Source: Nocardioides sp. (GTDB lineage Bacteria; Actinomycetota; Actinomycetes; Propionibacteriales; Nocardioidaceae). From it: a DNA stretch of 11,219 nucleotides. Location of the stretch: the NCBI GenBank assembly GCA_003519585.1, contig DOWL01000114.1, forward strand, positions 548-11,766, written 5' to 3'. Within the stretch, counting starts at the first letter, position 1. The number at the start of each line of letters is the position of its first letter. Made by a program: the position numbers and the translations under genes. Under the pieces are notes generated by a model that was not told the DNA's origin, ran no database searches, and saw nothing but the letters and a program-made list of their open reading frames with translations. Positions 1 through 6,217 of this stretch are shown in pieces.

Positions 1-45
1 TGTCGGCCAGCCGACGAAACTCTCCAACCCAGGGAGATCCACAGG

Positions 46-537
46 ATGAGCAGCCCACGGGTCAGGAAGATCGCCGACCGGATCCAGGAGATCGTCGCGG
101 AGATGCTCGAGCGGCGGCTCAAGGACCCGCGGCTCGGATTCGTGACCGTGACCGACGTACGGGTCACCGGCGACAGCCAACACGCGACCGTGTTCTACAC
201 CGTGCTGGCCGGCGCGCCCGGCCCGGACGAGGACCAGCAGACCGCGCTGGCAGCCACGGCCGCCGCGCTCGAGTCGGCCAAGGGGATGATCCGGTCCGAG
301 GTCGGCAAGCAGCTCGGCATGCGGCACGTTCCTACGCTGGAGTTCGTCGCCGACGCGCTGCCGGAGACCGCACGGCACCTCGACGAGGTGCTGGCCAAGG
401 CCCGCGCCCAGGACGAGGCGGTGGCGGCGGCCCGCGGGGCGACGTACGCCGGCGAGGAGGACCCGTACAAGAAGCCGCGGCTCGCCGACGCTGAAGACGC
501 TGACGACGCTGACGACGCCGCAGACGAGGATGACTGA
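46..537 (+). CDS. rbfA: Ribosome-binding factor A (RbfA)
   Basis: RbfA is a small KH-like protein that binds the immature 30S subunit and helps finish 16S rRNA 5'-end processing and cold adaptation. The 163-residue product shows the family core: a basic N-terminus, the conserved [18 protein letters not shown] stretch at residues 26-43, the SAKGMIR inter-helix turn near 78-83, and the RHVPTLEF strand at 93-100. The ATG at 46 is preceded by AGGGAG (31-36), 9 bases upstream. Residues 147-163 form an extra Asp/Ala/Glu tail encoded by a 9-base tandem repeat; acidic tails are common in actinobacterial RbfA, but their length varies. The 3' end overlaps truB by 8 bases, so the two are probably translationally coupled. 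infB normally lies upstream, outside this window. The assignment is secure. Confidence 0.96.
   Translation: MSSPRVRKIADRIQEIVAEMLERRLKDPRLGFVTVTDVRVTGDSQHATVFYTVLAGAPGPDEDQQTALAATAAALESAKGMIRSEVGKQLGMRHVPTLEFVADALPETARHLDEVLAKARAQDEAVAAARGATYAGEEDPYKKPRLADAEDADDADDAADEDD
487..531 (+). repeat. 9-base tandem repeat encoding the RbfA acidic tail
   Basis: Five 9-base units lie head to tail: GACGCTGAA, GACGCTGAC, GACGCTGAC, GACGCCGCA and GACGAGGAT. The middle three are nearly identical and the outer ones degenerate. They encode [15 protein letters not shown], a disordered acidic tail. Because the unit length is a multiple of three, gain or loss of a unit would keep the frame. The array runs into the start codon of truB, so its copy number also sets the sequence just upstream of the truB start. 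Confidence 0.8.
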
Positions 538-1393
538 CCCGGGCCTGGTCGTCGTCGACAAGCCGGCCGGGATCACCTCGCACGACGTGGTCTCCCGGGT
601 CCGGCGGCTGGCCGGCACCCGCAAGGTCGGGCACGCCGGCACCCTCGACCCGATGGCGACGGGGGTGCTCGTGCTCGGAGTGGACCGCGCCACGCGGCTG
701 CTGGGCCACCTGATGCTCACCGAGAAGGCCTACGACGCCACGATCCGGCTCGGGGTGTCCACGGTGACCGACGACGCGGAAGGTGACGTCGTCTCCACCG
801 CGTCCACCGCCGGGCTCGACGAGGCCCTGGTCCGGGCGACCCTGGCCGAGTTCACCGGCGACCTGCTCCAGGTGCCGACCGCCGTCTCGGCGATCAAGGT
901 GGACGGCCAGCGCTCCTACGCCCGAGTCCGGGCCGGCGAGGAGGTCCAGCTCGAACCCCGGCCGGTGACCGTCCACGAACTCGTCGTGCACGACGTGCGC
1001 CGCACCGATGAAGTCGTGGACGCGGACGTCTCGCTGCGCTGCTCCAGCGGCACCTATGTCCGGGCCATCGCCCGCGATGCCGGCGCCCGGCTGGGCGTGG
1101 GCGGCCATCTGACCGCACTGCGGCGGACCGCCGTCGGCCCCTACGGCCTCGACGTCGCCCGCACCCTCGACCAGCTCGCCGACGACTTCGAGATGCTCCC
1201 GATCGCCGACGCCGCCCGGGCGGCGTTCCCCGCGCTCGACCTCGACGAGGCCGCGGCTGACGATGTGCGCGTCGGTCGGCCCCTGGGCCTCGAGCTCTCC
1301 GGGCTGACCGCGCTGTTCGCACCCGACGGGGGCTTCCTGGCCCTGTACGAGCCGCGCGGCACGACCGCTCGCCCGGTCGCGGTGTTCGTGTGA
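530..1393 (+). CDS. truB: tRNA pseudouridine(55) synthase (TruB)
   Basis: TruB converts U55 in the T-loop of nearly all tRNAs to pseudouridine and also acts as a tRNA folding chaperone. The 287-residue product starts with the conserved [15 protein letters not shown] strand. It carries motif [13 protein letters not shown] (residues 35-45), with catalytic Asp40, the active-site Tyr in KAYDA (Tyr68), [19 protein letters not shown] (116-134) and [13 protein letters not shown] (171-183). The C-terminal part (about 205-287) matches the actinobacterial TruB extension, which resembles a degenerate PUA-like domain. The ATG at 530 lies inside the rbfA 3' end (overlap 530-537) and leaves only a few residues before the first conserved strand, which supports this start. 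No well-spaced ribosome site is visible, so translation probably depends on coupling to rbfA. Some other actinomycetes place a DHH phosphoesterase or MATE gene between rbfA and truB; neither is present here. Confidence 0.96.
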   Translation: MTDPGLVVVDKPAGITSHDVVSRVRRLAGTRKVGHAGTLDPMATGVLVLGVDRATRLLGHLMLTEKAYDATIRLGVSTVTDDAEGDVVSTASTAGLDEALVRATLAEFTGDLLQVPTAVSAIKVDGQRSYARVRAGEEVQLEPRPVTVHELVVHDVRRTDEVVDADVSLRCSSGTYVRAIARDAGARLGVGGHLTALRRTAVGPYGLDVARTLDQLADDFEMLPIADAARAAFPALDLDEAAADDVRVGRPLGLELSGLTALFAPDGGFLALYEPRGTTARPVAVFV

Positions 1394-1407
1394 ACGGCGC
1401 GGTTGTC

Positions 1408-1420
1408 TAGAGTGCCGCGC
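1408..1420 (+). promoter_or_regulatory. Leaderless-type -10 promoter of ribF
   Basis: TAGAGT (1408-1413) is followed by seven bases and then GTG at 1421. This is the actinobacterial leaderless arrangement, in which a TANNNT -10 element ends 6-7 bases before a start codon that is also the transcript's first base. No good -35 box is visible. It implies that ribF can be transcribed separately from rbfA-truB although the gap to truB is only 27 bases. The same pattern recurs at 3112-3117 and 3137-3142. The call is inference from sequence. Confidence 0.6.
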
Positions 1421-2362
1421 GTGGAGATCTGGCGCTCGCTCGCCGACGTACCGGCCGACCTCGGGCCGACGACGGTGGTGATCGGCAACTTCGACGGGGT
1501 CCACCTCGGCCATCAGCGGGTGCTCCGGCGGGCGCGCGAGCTCGCCGACCAGCGCGGCCTGCCGGTGGTCGCCGTGACCTTCGACCCGCACCCGATGGCC
1601 GTGCTGCGCCCCGAGCACGCACCGACCCAGCTCACCACCATCGAGCGACGGGCCGAACTCCTCGTCGAGGCCGGCGCCGACCACGTGCTGGCGCTGCCGT
1701 TCGATAGCGACATGGCGTCGTGGACGCCCGACGAGTTCGCCCAGCGCGTGCTGGTCGATGCCGTCCACGCCGCCGTCGTGGTGGTCGGCGCGAACTTCCG
1801 CTTCGGCCACAAGGCAGCGGGCGACGTCGCCTCGCTCCAAGCCTTCGGTCTTGAGCACGGGTACGACGCCGAGGGGATCCCGCTCGACGGCGGGCCGATG
1901 GTCTGGTCGTCGACCTACGTCCGCACCTGCCTGGCCGCCGGTGACGTCGCCGGCGCCGCGGAGGCACTGGGCCACCCCTACGTCGTACGTGGCGTCGTGG
2001 TCCGCGGTGACCAGCGCGGTCGAGACCTCGGCTTCCCGACCGCCAACGTGCCCACCGATGGCATGACCGCGGCCCCCGCGGACGGGGTCTACGCGGGCTG
2101 GCTCAAGCGGCTCGACACCGGCGAGACCTATCCCGCCGCGATCAGCGTCGGCACCAACCCCACCTTCGATGGCGTCCGCGCGCGTCGGGTCGAGAGCTAT
2201 GTGCTCGACCGCACCGACCTCGAGCTCTACGGCGTCGAGGTCGAGGTGTCGTTCCTCGACCGGCTGCGCGGGATGGTCGCCTTCGCCTCGGTCGACGAGC
2301 TGGTCGAGCAGATGCACGCCGACGTCGCCAAGGCTCGCGAGCTGCTCGACACCGCCACCTGA
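1421..2362 (+). CDS. ribF: Bifunctional riboflavin kinase / FAD synthetase (RibF)
   Basis: RibF phosphorylates riboflavin to FMN and then adenylates FMN to FAD. The N-terminal FAD-synthetase domain (about residues 1-165, nucleotidyltransferase fold) shows IGNFDGVHLGH (21-31), TFDPHP (53-58), NFRFGHKAAGD (125-135) and WSSTYVR (162-168). The C-terminal riboflavin kinase domain (about 185-310) shows GRDLGFPTANV (200-210), GVYAGW (222-227), GTNPTF (244-249) and the catalytic Glu in VESYVLD (Glu258). I start at GTG 1421 (313 residues), not the in-frame TTG at 1403. The product then begins VEIWRSL, close to the start usual in actinobacterial RibF, and the codon sits at the expected distance from a TAGAGT -10 element. 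The open frame itself extends to 1403. rpsO and pnp, which often follow ribF in actinobacteria, do not follow here; the next gene is on the opposite strand. Confidence 0.95.
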   Translation: MEIWRSLADVPADLGPTTVVIGNFDGVHLGHQRVLRRARELADQRGLPVVAVTFDPHPMAVLRPEHAPTQLTTIERRAELLVEAGADHVLALPFDSDMASWTPDEFAQRVLVDAVHAAVVVVGANFRFGHKAAGDVASLQAFGLEHGYDAEGIPLDGGPMVWSSTYVRTCLAAGDVAGAAEALGHPYVVRGVVVRGDQRGRDLGFPTANVPTDGMTAAPADGVYAGWLKRLDTGETYPAAISVGTNPTFDGVRARRVESYVLDRTDLELYGVEVEVSFLDRLRGMVAFASVDELVEQMHADVAKARELLDTAT

Positions 2363-2412
2363 GGTGCGTCGCGCACGTCATCGGCGGCGTCGGCGTCTAG
2401 GGCGATGTCTTG

Positions 2413-2430
2413 CGTGGGCCGAGACTCACG
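2413..2430 (+). terminator. Weak hairpin downstream of ribF, possible terminator
   Basis: CGTGGG (2413-2418) can pair with CTCACG (2425-2430), with one G-T wobble and a six-base loop, and is followed by AGGGTTTAATTA, the only AT-rich stretch in this convergent gap. A factor-independent terminator for ribF is possible, but the stem is short and the T-run is interrupted. A shorter stem GTGCG/CGCAC lies at 2364-2376. Nothing else is recognisable in the 77-base gap. Confidence 0.25.
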
Positions 2431-2439
2431 AGGGTTTAA

Positions 2440-3105
2440 TTACCGCCGCCGGGCGATCGTGACCCCGTCCCGCACTGGCAGCATCACGGCGTCCACGCGA
2501 TCGTCGGCGGCCACCCGGTCGTTGACGGCGCGCATCGTGGTGACCCGCTCGCTCTGGTTCGCCTCGTCGAAGACCCGACCGCCGAGCAGGACGTTGTCGA
2601 GCACGACCAGCCCGCCCGAGCGGAGCCGGGGGACCAGCTCCTCGTAGTAGGTCGGGTAGCTCTCCTTGTCGGCGTCGACGAACGCGAGGTCGACGATCGG
2701 ATCCGGGGGCAGCGCGGCGAGCGTCTCGGCCGCCGGGGCCAGCCGCAGCTCGATCCGGTCCGTCACGCCGGCCTCGTCCCAGTAGCGCCGCGCCAGATCG
2801 GTCCACTCGCCGCTCACGTCGCAGGCGAGCAGGCGGCCGCCCGGCGCCAGGCCGCGGGCGATGCAGATCGAGGAGTAGCCGGTGAACGTGCCCACCTCGA
2901 TGGTGTACGCCGCGCCGACCAAGCGGGTCAGCAGGGTGAGCAGCGCGCCCTCGTCGGCGGTGATCTGCATCTCGGAGACGCCGCCGAAGGACGTCCGAGT
3001 CTCCTCGGCCAGCCGGGCGAGGACATCGTCCTGGGGGCTGCTGTGGGCCAGCAGGTAGTCGCTGACAGTGTCGTGGGACGCCTCAACGTCCATGATCGTG
3101 ATCAC
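2440..3105 (-). CDS. SAM-dependent class I O-methyltransferase (PF01596 type)
   Basis: This is a predicted cytosolic, metal-dependent methyltransferase of the caffeoyl-CoA/catechol O-methyltransferase family, which moves a methyl group from S-adenosylmethionine to a hydroxyl of a small, often catechol-like molecule. The 221-residue product has the SAM-binding motif EVGTFTGYSS (residues 70-79), the ribose-binding acidic residue in LLACDVS (Asp96), the metal-ligand Asp in FVDADK (Asp144 or Asp146), and the second metal pair Asp170-Asn171 in VVLDNVLLGG. The length is typical. I keep the GTG at 3105: it is 6 bases downstream of a TAGGTT -10 element, fitting leaderless transcription; the alternative is ATG 3093. 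The gene converges on ribF and diverges from the membrane-protein gene. The natural substrate cannot be read from the sequence; actinomycete relatives are often annotated only as family 3 O-methyltransferases. Confidence 0.9.
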   Translation of the reverse strand: MITIMDVEASHDTVSDYLLAHSSPQDDVLARLAEETRTSFGGVSEMQITADEGALLTLLTRLVGAAYTIEVGTFTGYSSICIARGLAPGGRLLACDVSGEWTDLARRYWDEAGVTDRIELRLAPAAETLAALPPDPIVDLAFVDADKESYPTYYEELVPRLRSGGLVVLDNVLLGGRVFDEANQSERVTTMRAVNDRVAADDRVDAVMLPVRDGVTIARRR

Positions 3106-3117
3106 GCCACCAACCTA
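3106..3117 (-). promoter_or_regulatory. Leaderless-type -10 promoter of the O-methyltransferase gene
   Basis: On the minus strand TAGGTT (complement of 3112-3117) is followed by six bases and then GTG at 3105, the same geometry as for ribF and for the divergent membrane-protein gene. No clear -35 hexamer is visible. The region where one would be expected, around 3134-3140, overlaps the -10 element of the divergent promoter. Confidence 0.6.
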
Positions 3118-3136
3118 CGACCGCTGCGAGTACAGC

Positions 3137-3148
3137 TAGGGTGCCCGC
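3137..3148 (+). promoter_or_regulatory. Leaderless-type -10 promoter of the membrane-protein gene
   Basis: TAGGGT (3137-3142) is followed by GCCCGC and then GTG at 3149, again a TANNNT element 6 bases before a GTG start with no ribosome-binding site. The expected -35 zone (about 3114-3120) overlaps the -10 of the divergent methyltransferase promoter, so the two polymerase footprints would collide. Confidence 0.6.
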
Positions 3149-4132
3149 GTGCCGCTCCGGACCGACTCCCGCGCCCGGGCGGAGGCGTGGTTCCTCGAGC
3201 ACGGGTTGCCCTACTTCGTCGACGACCTGCGTGCCGACGTACGCCGGCGGCTGCACCGCACCCGGGTGCTGATCGTCCTGGCCGTCGCGATCGTGCTCGG
3301 GGCGGTGGCCGGGACCGTGATCGGCCTCCTCGCCGGCGACGACGGGGGCACCAACGGGTTCACGGCCGGCGTCACGGTGGCGCTCGCCGCCATCGTGGTC
3401 TACGCACTGCGGGCCCTGAAGACCGGGATGATCGCGCGGTGGGCCGGAGGGCGGGCCCTCGGCAGCCTCGGGCTACTGGTGCCGCTGGCCACCCGGGCGC
3501 TGCCGATGCTGCTGCTGTTCATCACCTTCCTGTTCATCAACACCGAGGTCTGGCAGGTCGCCGACGCGATGAGCCCGGGGGTACTCGGCGGTTCGGTGCT
3601 GTTCTTCGCGCTGGCCGCGGGCTTCTTCCTGGTGTCCCGGCTGGGGGAGGAGCTCGACGACGTCGACGACCTCGACGACGTCACGGCCGTCGTCGCCGCC
3701 TGCGGTGGCACCTCGGTCGAGGACGAGGCGCGCGCCCTGGCCGAGCGGGGCGACCAACTCGCCGTCAACTCCCAGGTGGTCGGTCTGGAGAAGGCGAACC
3801 TCGTGTTGGCCCTGGTCATCGCGCAGGCGGTGCAGGTCCTCCTGCTCGCGATCGCGGTCTCGGCCTTCTTCGTCGTCTTCGGCGCCGTGGCGATCGACGA
3901 GGACGTCATCGAGAGTTGGATCGGCAGCCCGCCGACCTATCTGCTGGGCCAGGTGGTCAGCGTCCAACTGCTCAAGGTGGCGATCTTCCTCGGCTCGTTC
4001 AGCGGCCTCTACTTCACGGTGTACGCGATCACCGACGCCACCTACCGCCAGCAATTCTTCACCGAGATCCTGCGCGAGCTCGAGCGTGCGGTCGGCGTTC
4101 GAGCGGTCTACCGCGAGCTGCAGGACCACTAG
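3149..4132 (+). CDS. Uncharacterised multi-spanning membrane protein
   Basis: I do not recognise a named family. The 327-residue product has a charged cytoplasmic-looking N-terminus (1-38, many Arg), then about six hydrophobic segments near residues 39-62, 71-90, 107-131, 145-163, 217-248 and 263-295, and a charged C-terminal tail (296-327, TYRQQFFTEILRELERAV) that could form a helix. Between segments 4 and 5 lies a hydrophilic loop of about 50 residues with an Asp-rich patch, ELDDVDDLDDV (168-178), followed by SVEDEARALAER (189-200). There is no signal peptide, transporter signature or catalytic motif that I can identify. The GTG at 3149 is favoured by the -10 element 6 bases upstream and by the absence of an SD sequence. 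Codon use matches the neighbours, and the frame is intact, so the gene is real. A conserved actinobacterial hypothetical membrane protein is the honest call. Confidence 0.85.
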   Translation: MPLRTDSRARAEAWFLEHGLPYFVDDLRADVRRRLHRTRVLIVLAVAIVLGAVAGTVIGLLAGDDGGTNGFTAGVTVALAAIVVYALRALKTGMIARWAGGRALGSLGLLVPLATRALPMLLLFITFLFINTEVWQVADAMSPGVLGGSVLFFALAAGFFLVSRLGEELDDVDDLDDVTAVVAACGGTSVEDEARALAERGDQLAVNSQVVGLEKANLVLALVIAQAVQVLLLAIAVSAFFVVFGAVAIDEDVIESWIGSPPTYLLGQVVSVQLLKVAIFLGSFSGLYFTVYAITDATYRQQFFTEILRELERAVGVRAVYRELQDH

Positions 4133-4162
4133 TTCGACACCCCCGCAAACTTCGACCCCACC

Positions 4163-4208
4163 CCCGTGCCGACGCTCGCTGCGCTCGCGGCTTCGCAGTC
4201 GGCACGGG
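4163..4208. repeat. Large inverted repeat in a convergent gap (REP-like or terminator)
   Basis: CCCGTGCCGAC (4163-4173) is perfectly complementary to GTCGGCACGGG (4198-4208): an 11-base-pair stem enclosing 24 bases, which themselves contain TGCG/CGCA arms (4180-4183 with 4194-4197). It starts 30 bases after the stop codon of the plus-strand membrane-protein gene and lies between two convergent genes. It could therefore act as a bidirectional transcription end point or belong to a dispersed palindromic family. No T-run follows. Just upstream, TTCGAC occurs twice 18 bases apart (4133 and 4151), each followed by a C-rich tract. Confidence 0.6.
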
Positions 4209-4230
4209 CGCGAGGCCGAATCGCGGGGCG

Positions 4231-4247
4231 CGCGGGCTCCGCCCGCG
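4231..4247. repeat. GC-rich hairpin CGCGGGC-TCC-GCCCGCG
   Basis: A perfect 7-base-pair stem with a three-base loop lies in the same convergent gap, 22 bases after the larger inverted repeat. With that repeat it makes a two-palindrome block, the arrangement seen in bacterial REP/BIME-type elements; whether it recurs in this genome cannot be seen here. The rest of the gap (4248-4340) shows nothing recognisable. Confidence 0.6.
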
Positions 4248-4340
4248 AAAGACCGGGTCGCTTCGCTCCCTCCCGAATTGCGCTAGCCACGCGATCAGGA
4301 TGCACAAGCCGTCTACGTCGTGCGCGGCACCGCGTCACCC

Positions 4341-4982
4341 TCATAGCCGTAGGTAGGCCAACACGGCTTGGACCCGCCGGTTGACCTCGAGGTCGACCGG
4401 GAGGTCGAGCTTGGCGAAGATGCTGTTGATGTGCTTGGCCACGGCCTTGTCGGTCACGTGGAGGGTCGCCCCGATCGAGGCGTTCGACCGGCCCTCGGCC
4501 ATCAGCGCCAACACCTCGCGTTCGCGGGCGGTGAGGCGGTCCAGCGGCTCGGTGCGCTGCCGGGCCATCACCGTGGCGACCACTTCCGGGTCGAGGACGG
4601 TGCCGCCGGCGAGCACCTGGCGTACGCCGTCGACGAACTGGCGCACGTCGGAGACGCGGTCCTTGAGGAGATACCCGACCGAACCCTCGCCGCTTGCGAG
4701 GAGCTCGCGGGCGTAGAGCTGCTCGACGTACTGCGAGAGGACCAGCACCGGAAAGCCGGGCCGCCGGGCCCGGACCGCGATCGCGGCGCGGAGGCCCTCG
4801 TCGGTGAAGGTCGGCGGCATGCGTACGTCGAGGACCGCGCCGTCGATCGTGGGGTCGCCGAGCACTTCGTCGAGCGCTGGGGCGTTGTCGACCGCGTGGG
4901 CGACCTCGAAGCCGGAGGTCTCGAGGAGCTGGATCAGACCGGCGCGGAGGAGGGCGTTGTCTTCGGCAAGGACAAGACGCAC
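4341..4982 (-). CDS. NarL/FixJ-family response regulator (receiver + LuxR HTH)
   Basis: This is the output half of a two-component system. The 213-residue product has a receiver domain (1-125) with the acidic pair Glu7-Asp8, phospho-acceptor Asp52 in LDVRMPP, Ser83 and Lys107 in LLKD, and a C-terminal LuxR-type helix-turn-helix (about 147-205) with TAREREVLALMAEGRSNASI and a KAVAKHINSIFAKLDL recognition region. All key residues are present. The open frame continues upstream to 5210, but the receiver fold must begin at VRLVLAEDN, so I start at GTG 4982. GGAGGT lies a few bases before it. The start lies 49 bases inside the kinase gene, which indicates translational coupling. The likely partner is the kinase immediately upstream; the divergent MMPL gene is a plausible target, which is inference. 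Confidence 0.93.
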   Translation of the reverse strand: MRLVLAEDNALLRAGLIQLLETSGFEVAHAVDNAPALDEVLGDPTIDGAVLDVRMPPTFTDEGLRAAIAVRARRPGFPVLVLSQYVEQLYARELLASGEGSVGYLLKDRVSDVRQFVDGVRQVLAGGTVLDPEVVATVMARQRTEPLDRLTAREREVLALMAEGRSNASIGATLHVTDKAVAKHINSIFAKLDLPVDLEVNRRVQAVLAYLRL

Positions 4983-6109
4983 GGCACCTCCAGGGTGACG
5001 ATCGTGGGCCCCCCGTCGGGGCTGGAGACTGCCATCGTGCCGTCGAAGGCGGCCAGGCGCCGCATCACCCCGCGCATACCGGTGCCGCCATCGACATCGG
5101 CCCCGCCCTGCCCGTCGTCGCCGACCACCACCCGGAGCAGGTCCCGGTCGTGGTGGAGCTCGACCCAGGCGTGCTCGTGGTCGGCGTGCTTGGCGGAGTT
5201 GGCGAGGCACTCGGCCACCGCGAAGTAGACCGCCGACTCGATCGGTGCCGGGGGGCGGCCGCGCAGTTCACCGATCACCTCGACCGGCACCGCCATGTCG
5301 AGCGCCAGCGCCCGGATCGCACCGTCGAGCCCACGGTCGGCCAGCACCGGCGGGTGGATGCCGCGCACCACCGAGCGCAGGTCGGCGATCGCGGCCGTGG
5401 TCGCAGCCCGGGCCTCGCTGACCGTTCGCCGGGCCGCGTCGGGGTCGGACGCGAACAGCTCCTCGGCCATGCCGAGGCTCATCGAGACCGCGACCAGCCG
5501 AGCCTGGGTGCCGTCGTGCAGGTCGCGCTCCAGGCGGCGCAGCTCGGCCGCGGAATGGTCGACGGCGGCGGCCCGGCTGCGGGTCAGCGCCTCGACCCGA
5601 CGTTCCAAGGTCTCGGTGTTGCCGTAGGTGAGCAGCACCCGGTCTACCTGCGAGCGCATCCACAGCAGGGGATAGGCGCCGAACCACCAGAAGAAGAACG
5701 TCACGAGTGCCAGCAGCAAGATGATCACCAGCAGCGAGATCACCCAGCCGAAGGTGATCGCCCACAGGATCCATGCCAGGTCTCGCCAGGTCATCGGATC
5801 GGTCAGCACCGTGCGCAGCTGGATGAGCGGTCCGCCGTCCGGGCTGGGCCGGTACGGCGGGGGCAGGTCGGCGCCCAGGACCCGCCCGGCGATGTGGCGC
5901 TGGCGGTTGGCGATCACCCGGATCAGGGGGACGGCCGCGACCACGAAGATGATCCCCACCCAGACGATGACCAGGAGCCCACCGACCACGAACAGCACCA
6001 GCCCGAGGATCAGCGGCACCATCCAGAGCACCTGCTCGGCGGCGTACCCGGTGAGCAGGAGGCGTCCCGGCTGGTCGCGCTCCTGGGGCGCGGTGGAGGG
6101 GTCGCTCAT
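4934..6109 (-). CDS. Sensor histidine kinase (PF13796 sensor, HisKA_3, HATPase_c)
   Basis: This is a membrane histidine kinase of the NarX/DesK-like class. From ATG 6109 the 391-residue product has an N-terminal actinobacterial 'putative sensor' region (about 15-155) with hydrophobic pairs near 28-63 and 112-150. The conserved YRP and DPMTWRDLAW stretches (86-88 and 104-113) lie between them. The HisKA_3 dimerisation domain has RRLERDLHDGTQARL with phospho-acceptor His198. The ATPase domain has the N box (AECLANSAKHA, Asn304), G1 (GDDGQGG, 330-336) and G2 (GTGMRG). There is little extracytoplasmic sequence, so signal detection is probably within the membrane. The open frame extends to 6274, but ATG 6109 is preceded by GAGGA and begins the conserved region. 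The last 16 codons overlap the response-regulator gene. The pair is transcribed away from the MMPL gene. Confidence 0.92.
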   Translation of the reverse strand: MSDPSTAPQERDQPGRLLLTGYAAEQVLWMVPLILGLVLFVVGGLLVIVWVGIIFVVAAVPLIRVIANRQRHIAGRVLGADLPPPYRPSPDGGPLIQLRTVLTDPMTWRDLAWILWAITFGWVISLLVIILLLALVTFFFWWFGAYPLLWMRSQVDRVLLTYGNTETLERRVEALTRSRAAAVDHSAAELRRLERDLHDGTQARLVAVSMSLGMAEELFASDPDAARRTVSEARAATTAAIADLRSVVRGIHPPVLADRGLDGAIRALALDMAVPVEVIGELRGRPPAPIESAVYFAVAECLANSAKHADHEHAWVELHHDRDLLRVVVGDDGQGGADVDGGTGMRGVMRRLAAFDGTMAVSSPDGGPTIVTLEVPCVLSLPKTTPSSAPV

Positions 6110-6144
6110 GTCCTCAATCCTCGCCGACCAAGACGCGCCGGACA

Positions 6145-6160
6145 GTGGTGCCAGCACCAC
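6145..6160. promoter_or_regulatory. 16-base palindrome between kinase and MMPL genes, candidate operator
   Basis: GTGGTGC-CA-GCACCAC is a perfect 7-base inverted repeat around a two-base centre, in the middle of the 108-base divergent gap. A second, looser inverted repeat, CGGGTC (6168-6173) with GACCCG (6185-6190), lies between it and the MMPL start. The size and placement suit a dimeric regulator such as the adjacent NarL-type protein, but no binding consensus is known to me for this subfamily, so the role is inference. Confidence 0.4.
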
Positions 6161-6217
6161 CACGGGTCGGGTCCTGCCACCCCTGACCCGGGCCGCCGCG
6201 ACGCGTTGGCTGGAGCC

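Noticed and set aside
1..49. Possible 3' end of an upstream gene ending at TGA 47-49 in an ATGA overlap with rbfA
   Set aside because: One frame is open from base 2 to that stop, but 15 codons with no recognisable motif are too little to call a gene. infB or a DUF503 protein would be expected, and neither ending can be recognised.
332..2317. A 661-codon open frame on the minus strand opposite rbfA, truB and ribF
   Set aside because: Long antisense frames are expected in GC-rich DNA with strong third-position bias. The translation is rich in Arg, Gly, Asp and His with no domain, and the plus strand carries three clear genes.
3666..3682. GACGAC/GTCGAC-type short repeats in the membrane-protein gene as a microsatellite
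   Set aside because: They encode the Asp-rich loop in frame with varied codons and are too short and irregular to be more than coding composition.
4133..4340. CRISPR array or attachment site in the palindrome-rich gap
   Set aside because: The repeats are inverted and non-identical, with no regular direct repeat and spacer spacing, and there is no tRNA or integrase nearby.
3043..4356. A 437-codon plus-strand frame over the membrane-protein gene
   Set aside because: The product is dominated by Arg, Gly, Pro and Ala and has no hydrophobic pattern or motif. The gene in the neighbouring frame has a coherent membrane topology.
4368..5228. A plus-strand frame opposite the response regulator and kinase
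   Set aside because: It is a shadow of two genes with complete catalytic motifs on the minus strand and has no recognisable domain.
5150..6217. Upstream extension of the MMPL frame by more than 350 codons
   Set aside because: The extension is antisense to the kinase gene and reads as low-complexity His, Asp and Gln. The family N-terminus begins at ATG 6218.
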